Below, piece by piece: positions 32,166 to 40,825 of a DNA stretch of 64,000 nt (position 1 is the first letter of the stretch; each line of letters begins with the position of its first letter). Source of the DNA: Pseudomonadota bacterium (GTDB lineage Bacteria > Pseudomonadota > Alphaproteobacteria > Rhizobiales > Rhizobiaceae); contig JAEZXX010000014.1 of NCBI GenBank assembly GCA_023419535.1, forward strand, positions 1 to 64,000. Reading direction: 5' to 3'. The position numbers and the translations under genes were made by a program. Under the pieces are notes generated by a model, which saw only the letters and a list, made by a program, of their open reading frames with translations, was not told the DNA's origin and did no database searches.

Positions 32166-35100
32166 CTAAGCCGCCTTCTTCTCCGCGTCTCCGGCGAAGC
32201 GCGCGAGCTGCGTGGCGATGGTGGCGGCACCGTTGAGGCGGGTCTCGGGCTTGGGCCAGTCGCGCATGAAGACGATGGACTGGTCGGGGCGGATCTTCGC
32301 CGCGGCGCCCTGCTCGCCGATGTAGCGTACGAGCGCCGCCGGATTGGAGAAGGTCTTCTCGCGGAACTGGACGACGAGGCCCTTCGGCCCGGCGTCGAGC
32401 TTCTCGATGTTGGCCTTTCGGCACAGCGCCTTGATGAAGACGACCTTGAGCAGGTGCTCGACCTCGGGCGGCATGGGGCCGAAGCGGTCGATCAGCTCGG
32501 CGCCGAAGGCGTCGATCTCGCGCGCGTCGTCGAGGTCGGCAAGGCGGCGGTAGAGCGACATGCGCAGCTGCAGGTCCGGGACGTAGCCCTCCGGGATCAT
32601 GACGGCGGTGCCGAGGGTGATCTGCGGCGACCAGGCGCCCGAGGTCTCGGGCTCGGTGCCCTTCATCTCCGCCACCGCCTCCTCCAGCATCTGCTGATAG
32701 AGCTCGAAGCCGACCTCCTTCACGTGCCCGGACTGCTCGTCGCCGAGAATGTTGCCTGCGCCGCGCTGGTCGAGGTCGTGCGAGGCGAGCTGGAAGCCCG
32801 CGCCGAGCGTATCGAGCGACTGGAGCACCTTGAGACGGCGGTCGGCGCCGGCCGTGGGCGTCTTGTTCGCCGGGATCGTCATCAGCGCGTAGGCGCGCTG
32901 CTTGGAGCGCCCGACGCGCCCGCGCAGCTGGTAGAGCTGGGCGAGGCCGAACATGTCGGCGCGGTGCACGATCATCGTGTTGGCGGACGGGATGTCGAGA
33001 CCCGATTCGACGATCGTGGTGGAGAGGAGGACGTCGTACTGGCCCTCGTAGAAGGCGTTCATGATGTCGTCGAGCTCGCCCGCCGGCATCTGGCCGTGAG
33101 CGGTGGCGACCTTCAGCTCGGGCACCTCCCGGTCCAGGAAGTCCTTGATGCCGGCCAGATCGGACAGGCGCGGCGCGACATAGAAGCTCTGCCCGCCGCG
33201 ATAGCGCTCGCGCAGAAGCGTCTCGCGCACGACCAGCGGGTCGAAGGGCGCGACGAAGGTGCGCACCGCCATGCGGTCCACCGGCGCGGTGGTGATGAGC
33301 GACAGCTCGCGCACGCCGGTCAGTGCCAGCTGCAACGTGCGCGGGATCGGCGTCGCCGAGAGCGTCAGGACGTGGATGTCCGACTTCAGCTCCTTCAGCC
33401 GCTCCTTGTGCTTGACGCCGAAATGCTGCTCCTCGTCGATGATGAGGAGTCCGAGATTCTTGAAGTCGACGCCCTTGCCGAGCAGCGCGTGCGTGCCGAC
33501 GACGATGTCGATCTGGCCCTCCTTCAGGCCCTTCTTGGTCGCGTTCAGCTCCTTGGCGGTGACGAGCCGCGAGGCCTGCGCCAGATTCAGCGGCAGGCCG
33601 TGGAAGCGCTCGGAGAAGGTCTTGAAGTGCTGGCGCGCGAGCAGCGTCGTCGGCACGACGACGGCGACCTGCAGCCCGTTCATGGCCGCGATGAAGCCGG
33701 CGCGCAGCGCCACCTCGGTCTTGCCGAAGCCGACGTCTCCGCAGACGAGCCGGTCCATCGGCTTGCCCTCGCCGAGGTCGTCCACGACCGCGTCGATGGC
33801 GTTCTGCTGGTCCTCGGTCTCCTCGTAGGGGAAGCGTGCCTGGAACTCGCCCCAAAGCCCTTCCGGAGGCAGGAGGCGCGGGGCACCGCGCATCTCGCGC
33901 TCGGCCGCGATGCGGATGAGCTCGCCCGCCATGTCGAGGAGGCGCTTCTTGAGCTTGGCCTTGCGCGCCTGCCAGGCGCCGCCCCCGAGCCTGTCGAGGC
34001 TCGCCTCGGTGCCCTCGCCGCCGTAGCGCGACAGAAGCTCGATGTTCTCGACCGGCAGGAACAGGCGGTCGCCGCCGGCATAGGCGAGTTCCAGGCAGTC
34101 GTGCGGCGCGCCCGCCGCCTCGATGGTGCGCAGGCCGACGAAGCGGGCGATGCCGTGATCGACGTGGACGACGACGTCGCCCTCGTCGAGGCCCGAGACT
34201 TCGGCGATGAAGTCCGAGCCGCGGCGCTTGCGCCGTCCGCGCCGCACCAGGCGGTCGCCGAGAATGTCCTGCTCGCCGACCACGGCCACCCGGTCGGTCT
34301 CGAACCCCTGCTCGATGCCGAGAACGCCCATCGCGACCGTGTTGCGCCCGACCTCGAGCGCTCGGGCGTAGGAGTCGACGTCCTTGATGTTGCCTAGCCC
34401 GTGCTCCTCGATCACCTGCCGCAGCCGGTCGCGCGAGCCCTCGGTCCAGGCCGCGAGAACGACCTGCTTGCCGCCGACCCGAAGGTTGGAGATGTGTTCG
34501 ACGGCCGCCTTGAAGACGTTGACGTCGCCGGCCTGCCGCTCGGCCGCGAAGTCGCGGCCCTTCCGGACGTCGAGATTGATCGTCTCGCTGAGCCCGCCCG
34601 CATCGGTGATGGCGTAGGCCGAAAGGCGGATCGGGTCGGCCGAGGCGAGGAGGCCGTTCAGCTCGTCCTCGGAGAGATAGAGATCGTCCGGCTGGAGCGG
34701 GTTGTAGGGAACCGCCTCGGCGCTCTGTTCGGCCGTGTTGCGGCGCCGCGCCTCGTAATAGTCGCCGATCAGCTTGCGCCGCTCGCCGACCGCCTCGGTG
34801 ACGAGATGGTCGAGGACGATCGGAAAGCCATGGACGTGGTCGAACAGCGTCTCGGTCGTCTCGTAGAAGAGCGGCAGCCAGTGCTCCATCCCGGCGAAGC
34901 GCCGCCCCTCCGAGATCGAGACGTAAAGCGCGTCGTTGCGCGACGGCGCGCCGAAGCGCTTCACGTAGTTGGTGCGGAAGCGCGAGATTGTCTCGTCCTT
35001 CAACGTCACCTCCGAGACGGGCGTCAGCTCGAAGCTCTTGCGGCTGCCGGTGGTGCGCTGGGTCGCCGGATCGAAGGCGCGGATCGATTCCAACGTGTCG

Positions 35101-35672
35101 CCGAAGAAGTCGAGGCGCACCGGTTCCTCTTCGCCGGGGGCGAAGAGGTCGAGGATGCCGCCGCGCACCGCGTATTCGCCGCGCTCGCGCACCGTCGTGA
35201 CGCGCTCGAACCCGCCGCGGGCGAGCACCTGGACGATGTGGTCCATGGAGATGCGGCCGCTCGCCCTGGCCGAGATCGTCTCCTCGGCCAGCACCTGCGC
35301 CGGCGGCAGGCGCTGGAGCATGGCGTTGGCCGTGGTCAGGACGACGGCGCGGTGCGGCTCGGCCCTGAGGCTCGCGATGGCGGCCAGCGCGGACAGACGG
35401 CGCGCGGCGGCCTCCGAGGACGGGCCGACGCGGTCGTAGGGTAGGCAGTCCCAGGCCGGCAGGGTCAGGACGGGCATGTCGGGCGCGACGAAGCGCAGCG
35501 CGTCCTCCAGTTCGCCCATGCGGTTGCCGTCGCGCATGACGAAGACGATCGGGCGCTTGCCGCCGCGCTCGCGCGCGATCTCGGCGAGGAGAAACGCCTC
35601 GTAGCCGGCGAGCACGTTGCCGATGCGCAGCGATCCGCCGCGCGACAGGGCCTTCTTCAGGTCCGGCTTCAC
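32166..35672 (-). CDS. mfd: transcription-repair coupling factor Mfd
   Basis: Mfd removes RNA polymerase stalled at lesions and recruits UvrA to begin transcription-coupled repair. The 1168-residue protein has the UvrB-like N-terminal region (GNVLAGYEAFLLAEIARE, LPAWDCLPYDRV), the RNA polymerase-interaction domain (GDVVVHVDHGIARFVGL), and the RecG-like translocase with Walker A GDVGFGKTEVALRAGF near residue 640, DEEQ box IIDEEQHFGVKHKERL and RGRVGRSKQRAYA. The TRCF C-terminal domain ends at EKKAA. Start is GTG at 35672 overlapping the sdhE stop (GTGA), so it is coupled to sdhE. Length is normal. Confidence 0.97.
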   Translation of the reverse strand: MKPDLKKALSRGGSLRIGNVLAGYEAFLLAEIARERGGKRPIVFVMRDGNRMGELEDALRFVAPDMPVLTLPAWDCLPYDRVGPSSEAAARRLSALAAIASLRAEPHRAVVLTTANAMLQRLPPAQVLAEETISARASGRISMDHIVQVLARGGFERVTTVRERGEYAVRGGILDLFAPGEEEPVRLDFFGDTLESIRAFDPATQRTTGSRKSFELTPVSEVTLKDETISRFRTNYVKRFGAPSRNDALYVSISEGRRFAGMEHWLPLFYETTETLFDHVHGFPIVLDHLVTEAVGERRKLIGDYYEARRRNTAEQSAEAVPYNPLQPDDLYLSEDELNGLLASADPIRLSAYAITDAGGLSETINLDVRKGRDFAAERQAGDVNVFKAAVEHISNLRVGGKQVVLAAWTEGSRDRLRQVIEEHGLGNIKDVDSYARALEVGRNTVAMGVLGIEQGFETDRVAVVGEQDILGDRLVRRGRRKRRGSDFIAEVSGLDEGDVVVHVDHGIARFVGLRTIEAAGAPHDCLELAYAGGDRLFLPVENIELLSRYGGEGTEASLDRLGGGAWQARKAKLKKRLLDMAGELIRIAAEREMRGAPRLLPPEGLWGEFQARFPYEETEDQQNAIDAVVDDLGEGKPMDRLVCGDVGFGKTEVALRAGFIAAMNGLQVAVVVPTTLLARQHFKTFSERFHGLPLNLAQASRLVTAKELNATKKGLKEGQIDIVVGTHALLGKGVDFKNLGLLIIDEEQHFGVKHKERLKELKSDIHVLTLSATPIPRTLQLALTGVRELSLITTAPVDRMAVRTFVAPFDPLVVRETLLRERYRGGQSFYVAPRLSDLAGIKDFLDREVPELKVATAHGQMPAGELDDIMNAFYEGQYDVLLSTTIVESGLDIPSANTMIVHRADMFGLAQLYQLRGRVGRSKQRAYALMTIPANKTPTAGADRRLKVLQSLDTLGAGFQLASHDLDQRGAGNILGDEQSGHVKEVGFELYQQMLEEAVAEMKGTEPETSGAWSPQITLGTAVMIPEGYVPDLQLRMSLYRRLADLDDAREIDAFGAELIDRFGPMPPEVEHLLKVVFIKALCRKANIEKLDAGPKGLVVQFREKTFSNPAALVRYIGEQGAAAKIRPDQSIVFMRDWPKPETRLNGAATIATQLARFAGDAEKKAA

Positions 35673-35965
35673 CGGCCCTCTCCGGCCGTCCTGTCGTGGA
35701 AGGCGCGCACGCGGCGGAAGAGCGGCGTGTCGTAGTTCGCCGGGGTCTGCGCGACGCCCGTCATCCAGGCGAAGACGTCCTTGTCCTGCGCCTCCATCAG
35801 GCGCTCGAAATCGGTCAGTTCCTCCTCGCTCAGATCCGCGATCTCGGCATCGGCGAAGCGGCCGAGCAGGAGGTCCATCTCGCGCGTGCCACGATGCCAG
35901 GAATGGTAGAGCGCCTTGCGGCGCCGCGGGTCGAGGTCGGTCGAGGAGCGCGTCAGGCCGCCCAT
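35669..35965 (-). CDS. sdhE: succinate dehydrogenase assembly factor SdhE (SDHAF2 family)
   Basis: SdhE promotes covalent attachment of FAD to SdhA. The 98-residue protein has the invariant surface motif in RRRKALYHSWHRGTREMDLL (the Arg-Gly step) and the helical LSEEELTDFERLMEAQDKDVFAWMT stretch, here split across that span. ATG at 35965 opens the family length. It overlaps the GTG of mfd by four bases, an arrangement common in this group of bacteria. recG is divergent, 152 bases away. Confidence 0.95.
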   Translation of the reverse strand: MGGLTRSSTDLDPRRRKALYHSWHRGTREMDLLLGRFADAEIADLSEEELTDFERLMEAQDKDVFAWMTGVAQTPANYDTPLFRRVRAFHDRTAGEGR

Positions 35966-36117
35966 GGGCTCACATCCGGATCGTCGACAAGGGTGCTGCA
36001 TACGAGAACGCGGCGCGGAGCCCCCTGCCGGCCCCACGCGCTTGGGGCCGATATAGTCGCGAAGGTCCCACCTGTCAGCCTTGCGCCGGGCGCGCGCGAC
36101 GATAAACCGTCTGGCCG

Positions 36118-38214
36118 ATGCGTCCGTCTGTCCTCGATCCCCTCTTCGCGCCGGTGACCGGCCTTCCCGGCGTCGGCCCGAAGGTGGCCGAGCATCTGCA
36201 GACGCTGCTGGTGCCGCCGGGCGCGCCCGTGCGGGTCCGCGACCTTCTCTTCCATCTGCCCTCCGGCATCGTCGACCGGCGCCGCCGCGCCGAGATCGCG
36301 ACCGCCCCGGAAGGCGCCCTCGTGACCCTGCAGGTGCGGATCGACCGCCATCAGGCCGGCGCGTCGAAGGCGCAGCCGACACGGGTCTTCGCCCATGACG
36401 AGACGGGCGAGATCGCGCTGACCTACTTCCGGGCGCAGGCCAAATGGCTGGAGAGCCTGCTGCCCGTCGGCGAGGAGATGATCGTCTCCGGCAAGGTCGA
36501 ATGGTTCAACGGCCGCCCGCAGATGGTGCATCCGGAGCTTGTGGCAAAGCTCGCGGAGGCGGCGAACCTGCCGCTGGTGGAGCCGGTCTATCCGATGACG
36601 GCGGGCTTGTCGGCGAAGGTGCTGCGACGCTCGATCGCCGGCGCCCTCGAAGCCCTGCCGGATCTGCCGGACTGGATGGAGCCGAGCGTCGCCGCGAGGG
36701 AAACGTTCCCACCGGTCGGCGAAGCGCTCCGGCGGCTGCACAACCCGGCCAACCCGCTCGACGTCGACTTCAAGAACCCGGCCTATCGGCGCCTGGCCTA
36801 TGACGAATTCCTCGCCAGCCAGCTGGCGCTCGCTCTGTCGCGCCAGCGGATGAAGAAGGCGGCGGGCCGCCCGCTCGTCGGCGACGGCTGCCGCATCGAG
36901 GCCGTCCGCGCGGCGCTGCCCTTCGCGCTGACCGAGGGACAGGAAAAGGCGGTCGCCGAAATCCATGCCGACATGGCCGAAGCGGACCGGATGCTCAGGC
37001 TCCTCCAGGGCGACGTCGGGGCCGGCAAGACGGTCGTGGCGCTGATGGCGATGGCGAAGGCGGCGGAAGCCGGCGCGCAATCGGCACTGCTCGCACCGAC
37101 CGAGATCCTGGCCCGCCAACATTGCGCGGGGCTGGAGAAATGGGCAGCGAAAGCGGGGCTTTCCGTCGTCCTCCTCACCGGTCGCGACAACGGCCGGGCG
37201 CGCGAGGCCAAGCTCGCCGCGATCCGGGACGGGTCCGTCGACATCGTGGTCGGGACCCACGCGCTGTTCCAGGAGGACGTCGCGTATCGCGACCTCGGGC
37301 TGGTGGTCGTCGACGAGCAGCACCGCTTCGGCGTGCACCAGCGCCTTGCGCTGACGCGGAAAGGCCGCGCGCCGGACCTCCTCGTCATGACCGCGACGCC
37401 GATCCCGCGCACGCTGGTGCTCGCCGCGTTCGGCGACATGGACGTCTCGCGCCTCGAAGGAAAGCCCGCCGGGCGAAAGCCCATCGCGACGGTCGCCGTG
37501 CCGATGGACCGCATGCGCGAGATCGTGGAACGCGCCCGCAAGGCCATCGAGGCGGGCGACAAGCTCTACTGGGTCTGCCCGCTGGTGGAGGAGTCCGAGA
37601 AGAGCGATCTGACGGCGGCAGAGGAGCGGTTCGAGCAGCTTCGCATGTCGCTCGGAGACGTCGTCGGGCTCGTCCACGGGCGGATGAGCGGGGAGGAGAA
37701 GGACGCGGCCATGGCGGACTTCAAGTCCGGCGCCACTCGGCTGATCGTCGCCACCACCGTCATCGAGGTCGGGGTCGACGTGCCCGACGCGTCCATCATC
37801 GTGATCGAGCACGCCGAGCGCTTCGGCCTCTCCCAGCTTCACCAGCTGCGCGGGCGCGTGGGGCGCGGCTCGAAGGCCTCGTCCTGCGTCCTCCTCTACC
37901 GCGCGCCGCTCGGCGAGACTGCGCGGCGGCGGCTGGAGGTCATCCGCGACACCGAAGACGGTTTCCGCATCGCGGAGGAGGATCTGAAGCTGCGCGGCGA
38001 AGGCGATCTCCTCGGCACGCGACAGTCCGGAATGCAGGCGTTCAAGATCGGGAGGCTCGAGGAGCACGGCGACCTGATGGAGATCGCACGCGACGACGCG
38101 CGGCTGATCCTTTCGCGCGACCCGGAGATGAAAGCGGAGCGAGGGCAGGCGCTTCGCGTGCTCCTCTACCTCTTCGGCAAGGACGAGGCGGTACGGCTGC
38201 TGCGGTCGGGATGA
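36118..38214 (+). CDS. recG: ATP-dependent DNA helicase RecG
   Basis: RecG remodels stalled replication forks and branch-migrates Holliday junctions. The 698-residue protein has the wedge/OB domain at the N-terminus (LPGVGPKVAEHLQTLLV, LLFHLPSGIVDRR) and a helicase core with Walker A GDVGAGKTVVALMAM near residue 297, DEQH box VVVDEQHRFGVHQR near 398, ATPIPRTLVLAAFGDMDVS, and motif VI GRVGRGSKASSCVLLY. The end carries the LRGEGDLLGTRQSGMQAFK region. Length is complete. It is divergent from sdhE-mfd. Confidence 0.97.
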   Translation: MRPSVLDPLFAPVTGLPGVGPKVAEHLQTLLVPPGAPVRVRDLLFHLPSGIVDRRRRAEIATAPEGALVTLQVRIDRHQAGASKAQPTRVFAHDETGEIALTYFRAQAKWLESLLPVGEEMIVSGKVEWFNGRPQMVHPELVAKLAEAANLPLVEPVYPMTAGLSAKVLRRSIAGALEALPDLPDWMEPSVAARETFPPVGEALRRLHNPANPLDVDFKNPAYRRLAYDEFLASQLALALSRQRMKKAAGRPLVGDGCRIEAVRAALPFALTEGQEKAVAEIHADMAEADRMLRLLQGDVGAGKTVVALMAMAKAAEAGAQSALLAPTEILARQHCAGLEKWAAKAGLSVVLLTGRDNGRAREAKLAAIRDGSVDIVVGTHALFQEDVAYRDLGLVVVDEQHRFGVHQRLALTRKGRAPDLLVMTATPIPRTLVLAAFGDMDVSRLEGKPAGRKPIATVAVPMDRMREIVERARKAIEAGDKLYWVCPLVEESEKSDLTAAEERFEQLRMSLGDVVGLVHGRMSGEEKDAAMADFKSGATRLIVATTVIEVGVDVPDASIIVIEHAERFGLSQLHQLRGRVGRGSKASSCVLLYRAPLGETARRRLEVIRDTEDGFRIAEEDLKLRGEGDLLGTRQSGMQAFKIGRLEEHGDLMEIARDDARLILSRDPEMKAERGQALRVLLYLFGKDEAVRLLRSG

Positions 38215-38371
38215 CGCGCCAACCGTAAGCCGGGCGAACGAATATTTCCCGTCGAAGCCGGTCGGCGGAACCGGATGGCTCGCCGCGAGACGGTGTCGTG
38301 CCTACATCTTCGCCATCCGATCATGCGCCGGGCCCTCTTCTGCGAGCGTCCGGTTTTGCGAGGTTCGCACC

Positions 38372-39757
38372 ATGTCCTCCACGTCAACCGCACCGGTTCG
38401 GGCCCGCGCGCCCAAGCCGTTCTACACCCAATTCGGCTTCCAGGTTCTGGTCGCCCTCGTCATCGGCCTGATCCTCGGCTTCGTCGCCCGCGAGATGGGC
38501 CCGGCGGCCGACGGCAGCCCGAACTGGCTGGTCCAGACGCTGTCGACGGTCGGCTCGTCCTTCGTCCAGCTGCTTCGCACCATCGTGCCGGTGCTGATCT
38601 TCACCGCCATCGTCGCCTCCATCGCCAACTTGCGCGAGCTCAACAACGCCGCGCGGCTGGTGACGCAGACGCTGATCTGGTTCGCCATCACGGCGCTCAT
38701 CGCCGTCCTGATCGGCATCGCGCTCGGGCTCCTCATCCAGCCCGGCCTTTCGACCTCCGTGACCGAGGCCGCCGCGGCCGCCCCGGCGCGCTCGGGCTCC
38801 TGGCTCGACTTCCTGACCGGGCTGATTCCATCGAACATCCTCGGACTTCAGGCATCGACGCGCCTGACGGACGGCGCCGCGACGACGAGCCTCAACTTCA
38901 ACGTCCTGCAGATCCTCGTCATCTCGATCGCGGTCGGTGTCGCGGCGCTGAAGGTCGGCGAGGCGGCGGAGCCGTTCCTCGCCTTCAACCGCTCGTTCCT
39001 GAAGGTCGTGCACAAGGTGCTCTGGTGGATCATCCGCCTGACGCCGATCGCGACCGTGGGCCTCCTCGGCAACGCCGTCGCGGTCTACGGCTGGGAGACG
39101 CTGGGTCAGCTCGGCGCCTACGCGATCGCCATCTATATCGGCCTCGCGCTGGTGCTCTTCGTGGTCTACCCGGCGCTGCTGGCCGCGCACGGGCTGAACC
39201 CGATCCGCTACTTCCAGAACGCCTGGCCGGCGATCCAGTTCGCCTTCGTCTCGCGCTCCTCGCTCGGCACGCTGCCGATCACCGAGCGCGTGACGGAGAA
39301 GAGCCTCGGCGTGCCGCGCGAATATTCCAGCTTCGCCGTGCCGCTCGGCGCCACGACCAAGATGGACGGCTGCGCCTCGATCTACCCGGCGATCTCGGCG
39401 ATCTTCGTCGCCCAGTTCTTCGGGCTCCAGCTCGGGATCACCGAATACGCCTTGATCGTCTTCGTGGCCGTCATCGGCTCGGCGGCGACCGCGGGCCTGA
39501 CCGGTGCGACCGTCATGCTCACGCTGACGCTCTCCACGCTCGGCCTGCCGCTGGAAGGCGTCGGCCTGCTGCTCGCCATCGACCCGATCCTCGACATGGG
39601 CCGTACGGCGGTGAACGTCGCGGGTCAGGCGCTGGTCCCGACAATCGTCGCCAAGCGCGAGGGCATTTTGGACGAGGCCGCCTACAACCGGGTCGGCGAC
39701 ATCGAGACGCTCGACGCCGAGCCGGGGTATCGGGGGACGGCCGTTCCGGCGGAGTAG
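38372..39757 (+). CDS. dicarboxylate/amino acid:cation symporter (DAACS family)
   Basis: A 461-residue secondary transporter of the glutamate/C4-dicarboxylate symporter family, inner membrane, about eight helices plus two re-entrant loops. Family blocks are TIVPVLIFTAIVASIANL, FVSRSSLGTLPITERVTEK at the first re-entrant hairpin, and GATTKMDGCASIYPAISAIF where other members have NMDGT. LLAIDPILDMGRTAVNVAGQ matches the last helix. The SRSS and KMDGC variants make the substrate uncertain; dicarboxylate, glutamate or small amino acids are possible. It stands alone, with a family B repeat downstream. Confidence 0.9.
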   Translation: MSSTSTAPVRARAPKPFYTQFGFQVLVALVIGLILGFVAREMGPAADGSPNWLVQTLSTVGSSFVQLLRTIVPVLIFTAIVASIANLRELNNAARLVTQTLIWFAITALIAVLIGIALGLLIQPGLSTSVTEAAAAAPARSGSWLDFLTGLIPSNILGLQASTRLTDGAATTSLNFNVLQILVISIAVGVAALKVGEAAEPFLAFNRSFLKVVHKVLWWIIRLTPIATVGLLGNAVAVYGWETLGQLGAYAIAIYIGLALVLFVVYPALLAAHGLNPIRYFQNAWPAIQFAFVSRSSLGTLPITERVTEKSLGVPREYSSFAVPLGATTKMDGCASIYPAISAIFVAQFFGLQLGITEYALIVFVAVIGSAATAGLTGATVMLTLTLSTLGLPLEGVGLLLAIDPILDMGRTAVNVAGQALVPTIVAKREGILDEAAYNRVGDIETLDAEPGYRGTAVPAE

Positions 39758-39775
39758 CGGAAGCGCCGAAGCTGC

Positions 39776-39916
39776 GTCCTTCTCCCGCTTGCGGGAGAAG
39801 ATCCCGGCAGGGGGATGAGGGCTTGAAGGGCGCGAGCTTGCAAGATTGACGGGCGGTGCCCTACGAAGCCCTCACCCGGCCCTTCGGGCCACCCTCTCCC
39901 GTGCCGGGAGAGGGAT
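39776..39916. repeat. intergenic palindromic repeat, family B copy 4 (paired units)
   Basis: CCTTCTCCCGCTTGCGGGAG followed by ATCCCGGCAGGGGGATGAGG, a spacer of about 60 bases, then the diverged inverted half CCCTCACCCGGCCCTTCGGG to CTCTCCC-GGGAGAGGG. It lies between the convergent symporter and MOSC genes. Confidence 0.75.
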
Positions 39917-39954
39917 GGTGCCCCATTCTGGGTCCGGAATGCGAAGCCTGAACG

Positions 39955-40806
39955 TCAGGCGGTCGGCCAGCTCGTCTCTCGCCGGGCGCGTACGGTGACC
40001 GCTTCCCCGACCTTCAGATGTCCCGGCCCGCGCGGGACGGCGTTCCAGCCGAAGAGCGCGCCCGGCGCTCGCCCGTCCGCGGAGCGATGGGTGCGGGCGA
40101 GCGTCGCCAGCGGCTCCTTGCCGGTCTTCGTCCCGCTCGCTTGGTCGATCGTCGTCACCACGCAGCGCGCGCAGGGTTTGACCAGATCGATCACGACGCC
40201 CGCGATCTCGATCGTCGCCCAGCCGTCCTCCTCGAAAGGTTCGGCACCCTCGATGACGAGGTTCGGGCGGAACCGGTTCATCGGCACCGCATCGGCACCG
40301 GCCGCGGAGAGCCGCCGGTTCAGCTCCTCCAGCGAGGCGGTCGAGGTGACGAGCAGCGGAAACCCGTCCGCGAACGCGACCGGCGCCTCCCGGTCGATCC
40401 AGTCGCGCGAAACGGCGCGCGAGGCGCGGTCGTCGAAATAGACGAGCCGGACGGGCTGACCGAGCCAGGTCGACAGCGCTTCGTCAAAATCGCCTTGCGT
40501 GGCCGCCGCATCGACTTCGTCCGTCCAGATCGTAACTCTCGAACGGGCCGATCCTTCGGGTCTGCGGACGAACAGAGCGTCGCGACCGGGGATCTGCAGC
40601 ACGATGCCATCCGGCTCGGTCCGCACGCCGAGCAGCGCGAGCTTCGCGATCTCGCGCTGCGAAACGAACCGACCGTCGGCATCGACGATCATCCAGCGGC
40701 GGTCGCCCGCGAGCCCTTTCAAGGACACGCCGATCGCCTCGTGCGACGTGCCGGCCGCGCCCTTGATCGGGTAGGTGTTGAGCTCGCCGATCCGCATGTC
40801 CGCCAC
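39955..40806 (-). CDS. MOSC domain protein (MOCOS/MARC-like)
   Basis: A 283-residue protein with a MOSC N-terminal beta-barrel (LNTYPIKGAAGTSHEAIGV) and a MOSC domain. The conserved cysteine of molybdenum-related MOSC proteins is present in VKPCARCVVTTIDQASGTK, and NRFRPNLVIEGAEPFEEDGW is typical of the YcbX/mARC group, which reduce N-hydroxylated compounds using Moco. There is no fused ferredoxin domain, so electrons would have to come from a separate reductase. Start is GTG at 40806 behind AGGAGG; ATG at 40797 is the alternative. Glucosamine synthase is encoded just upstream on the same strand. Confidence 0.9.
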   Translation of the reverse strand: MADMRIGELNTYPIKGAAGTSHEAIGVSLKGLAGDRRWMIVDADGRFVSQREIAKLALLGVRTEPDGIVLQIPGRDALFVRRPEGSARSRVTIWTDEVDAAATQGDFDEALSTWLGQPVRLVYFDDRASRAVSRDWIDREAPVAFADGFPLLVTSTASLEELNRRLSAAGADAVPMNRFRPNLVIEGAEPFEEDGWATIEIAGVVIDLVKPCARCVVTTIDQASGTKTGKEPLATLARTHRSADGRAPGALFGWNAVPRGPGHLKVGEAVTVRARRETSWPTA

Positions 40807-40825
40807 CCCTCGGCCTCCTCTGCCG

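Noticed and set aside
31320..34397. 1025-codon open frame antisense to mfd and the 31287 gene
   Set aside because: It crosses two real genes and an intergenic repeat and lacks recognisable domains.
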